Shown: positions 58,351 to 64,000 of the stretch, piece by piece
Position numbering within the stretch: the stretch's first letter is position 1
How the letters are laid out: the number at the start of each line of letters is the position of its first letter
Assembly (NCBI GenBank): GCA_963576565.1
Contig: OY755039.1
Coordinates: 75,986,789-76,050,788 of the forward strand
Direction of reading: 5' to 3'
DNA length: 64,000 bases
Origin: Aspidapion aeneum
Lineage: Eukaryota; Arthropoda; Insecta; Coleoptera; Brentidae
Notes under the pieces: generated by a model
What the model saw: the letters and a program-made list of their open reading frames with translations, nothing else
Told to the model about the DNA's origin: nothing
Databases searched by the model: none
Made by a program: the position numbers and the translations under genes

Positions 58351-58724
58351 GGCATTAAAAAAACTAAGTACAAAACTAACGCATGGTAAAAGCACATGTG
58401 ATGCGTTTGGAGGTACTGTGAAACGATTTGTTTTACATTAAAATCTCAAACAAACAACAACTGGACACCATTCTTTCACTCCTCTGAATGATTTAACTAT
58501 ATATGCTAAATTTACTTCAAGCTCAGAAAAAAAATTTGTTCGGTTTCTGAAATTATAGAACTTAACTTCTTTTCCGATTTTTTAAATATGACAGTAGGTA
58601 ACTACTAAAAAAGTAAATAAACTTTTAAAAAATTTGTGAGTGACCTTATGAAGAGAGTTTAGAGCATAATTTATTGAACAGTGCTCATATAAATAAACTT
58701 TACCTTCTGATAAACCTTAATTTG

Positions 58725-58893
58725 CAGGGGCGGATCTAGAAACTTTATTTTGGGGGAAAATATCATAATAAATATTTCACAAAACTATTTTGCATAGTGA
58801 CCAGGAGGTTTATTCTATGTGTCAAAACTGAGTAAAGTTTCAGATTTGGGGGGGGCAGCCCCCCCCCCCCCCCCCCCCGTAGATCCACGCCTG
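58725..58893. mobile_element. hAT-like MITE with long C tract
   Basis: It starts CAGGGGCGGATCTAGAAA and ends GTAGATCCACGCCTG. TAATTTG lies on both sides (58718-58724 and 58894-58900). Near the right end is an uninterrupted run of more than 20 C residues. Confidence 0.7.
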
Positions 58894-60683
58894 TAATTTG
58901 TGATGCAATTTAACATCACTAAAAATATTAAAATAACAAAAAAATGTGTAGTGACCTTAAGGATTACAGACCCAGATTTTTTATTATTGTTTTTAAAAGT
59001 ATATGATACAGTAAAATATTTACCCTACTTGATTACCACCAGCACCCCGATCGACAGGGTCATTTTTGATGCTGAAGTTGAGGGATTTCCCAGACGTTCT
59101 TAACTTCTTCGTGGAACTCCAAGGTAACTACTTTTTAAATATGTTTTATACAAGGAAGATATAGTCCTTGAGTATAGCTTTCCAACACTGTATCAAAAAT
59201 TTAAGAAAACATTACATTTATACCCCAAAAAAATATGAAAACTTCGAAAATTTCTGCGTTTTTTGGATATTCTCTAAATTGCTCTAATTAAGCCATTATA
59301 AAAGATTTTGCTAAATATCACATTTTTTTGAAAACTACTTTTATGCATGTTTTCAAAATTATAGGTTAAATTTTTTTAGGTGCTGTTTACTATGAGCATA
59401 ATTTTTTTCTTTAAAGTCCCATTTTGCCCGTTTTTAGACTTTTCAAATGCGTGTACAACAGGCTAATTGGATTAAAAAATCTAAAATTGTGTAAAAGTGG
59501 TTAAGCATAAGCTGTTTTTTTTTAAGTTTTAGTAAGCATGATTAAAAAAAAATTAAATGTCACGGCAACACTTTTTTTGTAAATTGGATGACTTGGCGTG
59601 GAATTGCTCTAAATTATTCAAAAAAACATGATTTTAATAAAAGTAGGCAGTACCCGAAGTACGGTCGTACCGTGAACAAATTTTCATTTAGTCGTTCACC
59701 CCATGCTCAAGACCCAAGAAAAAACATAAAATATATTTATGGAGATCTTTTAAGATTCACTGTTGTGGGTAGTTTGTGGAGAGAAGAATAATGGAGTATT
59801 TAATAACTAAATTAACCCGGCGCCGGCGTTGGTACACCTATTTTTAATAACATGGATGGTACACCCGGGTATGACATACCCACTTACCATTTTGCATTTG
59901 AAGTTAACAGTAGACATAAAATTTATATATATAAATATATAATATGATGGTTGAGTTTTAATTTTTTAAACTTTTTTGACGTTCAAAAAATAAATAAATA
60001 TAATTAATCATGTAGCGTTAGATACTAAGGGCCCATCGCACCGACTTTTTTTTCCGTTTCTTAGCCTAAAGAATACCTTATTTCGTAAAATTTCGTTGCA
60101 CCGAACTTAAAGGCAGACTTATTCCTTCCTTTGTGTTGTTAAAATTAAGTCAGCTTTTTTCGTGACTTTACTGTTCCTTAAGAGCTGCTTAAAGATAAGA
60201 TGCTGGTCACATAATGTTACCCGTCTAGCATAGCCATAGCAACTGACAATACCTACAAATGAGCAGTGTTTTGATTGAAGTGAATTTTGTCTTTTTTAAG
60301 TAAATAAAGTAAAAAACATGTTTTTTTTTAATAAATAAAAATGATTTTGAAAAATTTTATTGCACAAGATAACGGCTAGATTTTGGTTCTTTTGGCACAA
60401 TGTTTTTGTGAAAAAATATACTTATGTATCGATTACAAAAAGATTTGTAAGGAAGAAAATAAAAATATAATTGAATCTAATTTTTGTTACAGTATTTTCG
60501 TCCGATTTTTGAGTTAACTATTGTTCACAGCCTGGTGGGTACAGCGGTAAGGGTAGGATAGGACTGACCAGTGTAAGGAAACCTTTGCATTTAAATGAAA
60601 CTGCAGTACATGAAGCAACAAGACGATTTTCCTTTCTGCCTTTACATTTTACCCTGATTTCATTATAATTTTAATTCCTTTGG

Positions 60684-60938
60684 TTATATCCAGGGGTTTA
60701 TGGGCCGCTGCCTTATGGACAGAAGCCTTATGGGCAGGTGCCTTATTGGGCTGTGCCTTAGGAGCAGTACATTTTTCGGCCGGGCGCGGATTTTGTCCTG
60801 GGCTGGATGGAGAACCGTAAACCAGCCCGCGACTGTACCAACAAGGCGACAAGGACACCCAAATTCCAAAAAATCGAGTAGGACCATCTCGATTTCATCA
60901 TCTTCCAAATATTCTTCCAAAAATTCAAGAACTTTCAT
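60684..60938 (-). pseudogene. Harbinger transposase-like N-terminal fragment
   Basis: MKVLEFLEEYLEDDEIEMVL followed by LLDFLEFGCPCRL resembles the acidic N-terminal leader and FG-P-R segment of insect HARBI1-like transposases. Downstream the frame becomes low-complexity because of a 15-bp tandem repeat, and the catalytic domain is absent. The assignment rests mainly on the surrounding inverted repeats and TAA target. Confidence 0.45.
60704..60763. repeat. 15-bp tandem repeat, 4 copies
   Basis: Units such as GCTGCCTTATGGACA, GAAGCCTTATGGGCA and GGTGCCTTATTGGGC follow each other without gaps. The period is a multiple of three, so it encodes five-residue repeats in all frames. Confidence 0.75.
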
Positions 60939-61439
60939 TTTTGTAAATAAATTTTTAAAGGAAATTGATGGGTTTTGACAAAACTATTTTGGGACGTACT
61001 GGGTGTTGTTGTTGTTTTTTCATAGTATAAAAATTATGTTGGTTGAAACAGCGGCGTTGCCTGATTGGGTCACAAGGTGGCCGCATCTTAACAAAGAAGA
61101 GGAGATTTTTGCTCAGTGCAACAAATTTAAAAATAAGACATGCTTAAAATTAAAGCAATCCATAGTTAAGAAAGGGAATTTTAAAAGTCGGTGCGATGGG
61201 CCCTAAAATGCATTTTTAGGTAACAAGGGCATTTTTCTAAAAATTAAAAAAATATTTTTTTAAAATAGCGTAAAAAATGCTAGAAGTAATTTAGAATCTA
61301 AATTTTTATTTCATTTCGAAGACAATACATAAAAAAATAGAAAAAATAAAAAAATATTTGACTAAATATTTTCAAACAGGAAAATATAGGGGCGTACTTT
61401 TATATAAAAAACAAAGAAATTCTTACTTAGAACTAAAAA

Positions 61440-61959
61440 ATACTTTTTAAATAGAAACAAAATTTCGGACATTCATTGTCTTTATTTATTTTAAACACGA
61501 CGTTTCGGTTAGTAAGTATCTCTAGCCGTTTTCAAGTGTAAACTAAACAATCTAGTCTATATGCTACTACTTATACTACTTGGTGTGCAGTCAGGTGTGA
61601 CGGCCCGCCCCTTTTTTAATTCTAAGACTTGACCATGCATGATCCGCTACACCGGATAATTCAATACCCCTAATTGGGTACTTTTTAGGTGTTCATTTAC
61701 TCTAAATCGAAGAGGGCGTTTCGTTTCAGCTACATATGATTTACCACACACGGGATTTGGTAAATGTATTCCTTATTAATTTAGGGATTTTCTGGTTTTG
61801 TTTTAATTACAAAACTCCTTATCGTATTTCCCGAGGAAAATACTGTTTTTATATTATAACGTTTGGCTATTCGTCTTATGTTTTCTGAAGTCCCTTAAAC
61901 ATATGGAATGGGAATAACACTCAATGGATTATTATTTTGGGAACTTGCTACAAAAAATG
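61440..61959 (-). pseudogene. Penelope-like retroelement 3' end, copy B
   Basis: Minus strand from 61959: SVIPIPYV, NIRRIAKRYNIKTVFSSGNT and the GIY-YIG endonuclease start (IYQIPC, then CGKSYVAETKRPLRFRVNEH), then SGVADHAWSSLRIKKGA. Stops and at least two frameshifts break it. This is the RT-distal and endonuclease part of Penelope-like elements, which use the GIY-YIG nuclease for integration. Beyond the stop (61480-61560) the tail has CTAACCGAAACGTCGTG then AAATAAATAAAGACAATG, placed like the hammerhead-type motif of these elements but lacking a proper CTGATGA core. Confidence 0.85.
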
Positions 61960-61962
61960 TTA

Positions 61963-62179
61963 CGCGACTGGTACACCCGGGTATCACATGCCCGACGCAA
62001 GTTTACCTCCTAGCACCAGAGGCAGATTGATACTAAATCCGCTTTTTTTAATGGTCCGCGATTAGAACAAGTGTTGCTTAAGAGTAAGTGGAGGGGCAAG
62101 CTTGAAGTGCTGCGAATTCATAAGTTCTGTTGGTTTTTCTCAATCCGGGTATGTCATACCCAGGTGTACCAACGCGGGG
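61963..62179. mobile_element. piggyBac-like terminal segment or MITE, copy B
   Basis: The left GACTGGTACACCCGGGTATC and right inverted counterpart ending GTGTACCAACGCGGGG, then TTAA, match copy A at 258-476. The left edge reads GTTACGCG, a decayed TTAA, inside Penelope sequence. Confidence 0.6.
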
Positions 62180-62183
62180 TTAA

Positions 62184-62720
62184 GTAATATTGATACCGTT
62201 AAATTCATAAAATACTGTAGCAAAAGTGTTTAGGTTTCACTACCTATAAATCGCCACGATGCATGGGAATAAGATGAGTAAAAAAAGGGCTGAACTTTTG
62301 TAGCGTAAAAAGGCAAAAAGAAAGAATCTCCCTGGGCCAGGGGTGTATCGCACATGCTGAGTCAGGATAGACAGCAAAAAACTTAAAGGATGACTGCGTA
62401 GATTTTCTCCTGTTTTTTGTTACGCTTACGGTTTCCTATGTCGCACGGTCAGATTGATGAAACTTTTTAAAACCTACAAGAAATGGTAAAAATAAACCTC
62501 CCTTTAAATAGCAACTGACAATCGGGCGACAATGGATAATAAATGATAGGGTTGGCATCAGAAACGCTCTAGCTCTTTTAGGTCTGGATCGTGAAACTAG
62601 AAAAGGGTAACCCCTAAAAATAGCCCTGTCCAAAATAGGCCGCCGATATTAATGCTTTCCATTTAAACGAGAGAAAAATTTACTTTAGTTGTGACAATTT
62701 GAAAATTGCTTACTCATGAA
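62184..62720. other. Spacer without recognised gene
   Basis: The 65-codon minus frame at 62436-62633 shows no known motif. Confidence 0.45.
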
Positions 62721-62840
62721 TAGTGATGTAAATGGAAATATTTCCAACGGATATATTGGAAATTTTCGAAGGTGTCTCGGAAATATTGGAAATATTGGAA
62801 ATATTTTAAAAAATATTATCTTTCATATTTTGTAACCTTA

Positions 62841-63127
62841 GGGAGCGTTCTTAAATCACGCAAAGCAAAAATTCAGGATTTTTGACCTTCACCCCTCTCT
62901 TAACGCATTTTTAAGAACAAATCAAAAAAACGTTAAAATACACACTTTTTTAACTTTAATAGGTCACGTTTTAACGTTATTTTCAAAACCACGTTATTTC
63001 GGTGTGATTTTAATGAGGAAACTTAAAAAAGTGTGTGTTTTTAACGTTGTTTTGATTTGTGCTATGTGGGAAGTGTAACGCAAGGCCAAAACCCCCCTTG
63101 AGCATTACGTAATTTAAGGATGAGCCC
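62841..63127. mobile_element. Harbinger-type MITE M4, reversed, with a further nested element
   Basis: It begins GGGAGCGTTCTTAAATCACG and ends ACGTAATTTAAGGATGAGCCC-like sequence, reversed relative to M1-M3. TTA is on both sides (62838-62840 and 63128-63130). The related hAT copy reads AACCTATAAGC at this place, an unfilled site. Inside, 62917-63060 is a 144-bp inverted-repeat insert. Confidence 0.75.
62917..63060. mobile_element. Small inverted-repeat insert within M4
   Basis: ACAAATCAAAAAAACGTTAA at the left is matched by the inverse TTAACGTTGTTTTGATTTGT at the right over about 38 bp with two mismatches. It interrupts the middle of the MITE. Confidence 0.65.
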
Positions 63128-63164
63128 TTATAAGCATTAAGCTTACCATAGAACAATTTTTATT

Positions 63165-63308
63165 TCCGATAATATTAAAGATTTTGAGAAAGTAGACTGG
63201 CAAGACGATGTTATTGAGTGTGATGCTGATGACAGCGTTGAAGATATGCCTCTTTCTCGACTAGTGAAAAGTGTAGTTAAGAATGAGATTTTTGTTGTAC
63301 AAATTTGA
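63165..63308 (+). pseudogene. Unidentified acidic coding relic, hAT copy 2
   Basis: DFEKVDWQDDVIECDADDSV then EDMPLSRLVKSVV, ending in TGA (63306-63308). It is the same peptide as the minus-strand relic at 56900-57030. No domain recognised; the N-terminal side is lost next to the inserted MITE. Confidence 0.5.
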
Positions 63309-63536
63309 TCTTATTTCTGTATATTTGTTTGAAGAATAATTCCTGATTTGTGTTTATGTCCTTCTACGTTTTCCGTTGTTTTGTTATGATTTTATAAATA
63401 AATATTTCCTTTTTTATAATTTTTTTAATATTTCATATATTTCCAATATTTCCATATATTTCCAATGTTTCAGGAAATATTCCCGGAAATATTTTCGAAA
63501 ATATATTTCTGGAAATTCTACAACACTACTCATGAA

Positions 63537-64000
63537 TGGTGTTTCCTAAGGCCAAAGCAAAGTTTCAGAAAAATATATTAAATACTTGATTGTAACCCAG
63601 TCATAGGCGGATATGGATGGGCCCTAAGAATTATTACTTTTTTGTAAAACAAACAGGACAAACCATTTTTCGTTTTTTAAAGTATAATACGTTCTTTGCA
63701 GGGAATTATTTAGGCTTTTTATCAATAATATTTTTCATCCAACCCAATCAAACTTGGTCCGTCAAAGAATCTCACTTATTTTTAGGTTCCTGAAACTTGT
63801 TCGATATCTTTTCGAATTTGTTAGAAAGCTCTATTTCCGCACTCGCACAGCAAGGTAAAATTCATTGAAATCGATTAAGTGATTCCCATAAAATTTATGT
63901 TTGTTTTAGAAATTGTACGATTGCGTTTCCAATTCAATCTGAATTTATTTTCCCATAAATTCATTAATACTGAACCGATTTAAATTAAATAAAAATTTAT
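63537..64000. other. AT-rich spacer, nothing recognised
   Basis: No ORF, repeat or motif that I can support. Confidence 0.5.

Larger units (their letters stand above)
57315..59605. mobile_element. Candidate 2.3-kb TIR element
   Basis: AATTCCACGCCAAATCATCC (57315) is inverted at 59583-59605 over 23 bp with one mismatch. Just inside, GCCATGTCAC faces GTCACGGCAAC. The interior is AT-rich, with two hAT MITEs inserted and no recognised ORF. The distance could be coincidental, but the match length makes a real element likely. Confidence 0.5.
60029..61203. mobile_element. PIF/Harbinger derivative, 1175 bp
   Basis: GGGCCCATCGCACCGACTTT at the left, AAAGTCGGTGCGATGGGCCC at the right: a perfect 20-bp inverted repeat. 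TAA flanks both ends (60026-60028 and 61204-61206). The interior keeps one acidic transposase-like N-terminus on the minus strand but no DDE domain. It is a different family from the one at 8561. Confidence 0.75.
59816..62179. mobile_element. Candidate piggyBac-like composite element
   Basis: TTAA (59812-59815) is followed by CCCGGCGCCGGCGTTGGTAC. The far end is GTACCAACGCGGGG then TTAA (62180-62183). The inverted termini and TTAA on both sides fit piggyBac. Between them lie a Harbinger derivative (60029-61203) and a Penelope relic (61440-61959). It may be one 2.36-kb unit or the chance pairing of two separate relics; the right 220 bp also looks like a short element on its own. Confidence 0.45.
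62721..63528. mobile_element. hAT-type element, third family, with 8-bp TSD
   Basis: The ends are TAGTGATG and CAACACTA with CTCATGAA on both sides (62713-62720 and 63529-63536). Both subterminal regions are rich in GGAAATATT and its inverse. It shares both halves with 54845-57190 in reverse orientation. A Harbinger-type MITE (62841-63127) sits in its left half, and a short coding relic in the right half. Confidence 0.8.

Overview
This window looks like intergenic or heterochromatic DNA from an insect nuclear genome. Coleoptera is plausible, but the sequence alone does not prove it. The DNA is AT-rich and has no operon-like gene packing. I found no intact single-copy host gene, rRNA, tRNA or CRISPR array. 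Almost everything recognisable is transposable-element (TE) material: a BEL/Pao LTR element, relics of LINEs with RNase H, RTE-type, Jockey-type and Penelope-like retroelements, and many non-autonomous DNA transposons (hAT, PIF/Harbinger, piggyBac-like, Mutator-like or foldback, Tigger).

Layout. 0-5.9 kb: a Penelope relic ending in a piggyBac-like terminus, several MITEs, a 1.0-kb hAT element with a perfect 8-bp target-site duplication (TSD), a broken LINE RNase H, then an 884-bp foldback element with a 9-bp TSD. 8.6-9.4 kb: a PIF/Harbinger derivative that keeps the 5' parts of two genes, MADF-like and transposase. 11 kb: a Jockey reverse transcriptase (RT) end. 13.6-14.6 kb: a LINE RNase H scrap and a piggyBac-like MITE. 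15.7-23.0 kb: the best-preserved unit, a 7.26-kb BEL/Pao element on the minus strand with 473-bp LTRs and a 5-bp TSD. It is broken by a frameshift, one stop codon and a 386-bp palindrome. 26.5-32.8 kb: a second hAT copy, an inverted pair of one TIR family and an RTE insertion with a 16-bp TSD. 34.8-37.5 kb: tandem repeats, a GACA microsatellite and a LINE RNase H. 43-48.6 kb: hAT, foldback and satellite-like repeats. 48.9-50.2 kb: a TIR element with a THAP-domain exon. 52-54 kb: two LINE relics. 54.8-63.5 kb: nested elements (hAT, Tigger, PIF/Harbinger, piggyBac-like, Penelope).

How the parts relate: these are not cooperating host genes but layers of insertion. Several orders of events can be read directly. 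A Harbinger-type MITE sits inside both copies of one hAT family. The same MITE later entered another hAT copy, whose unfilled counterpart is also in this window. The two ends of the window share a Penelope plus piggyBac-end unit. The most unusual objects are the palindrome inside BEL pol, the Penelope segment carried up to a piggyBac-type terminus, the two-gene Harbinger derivative and the large foldback elements. Most short ORFs are chance reading frames.
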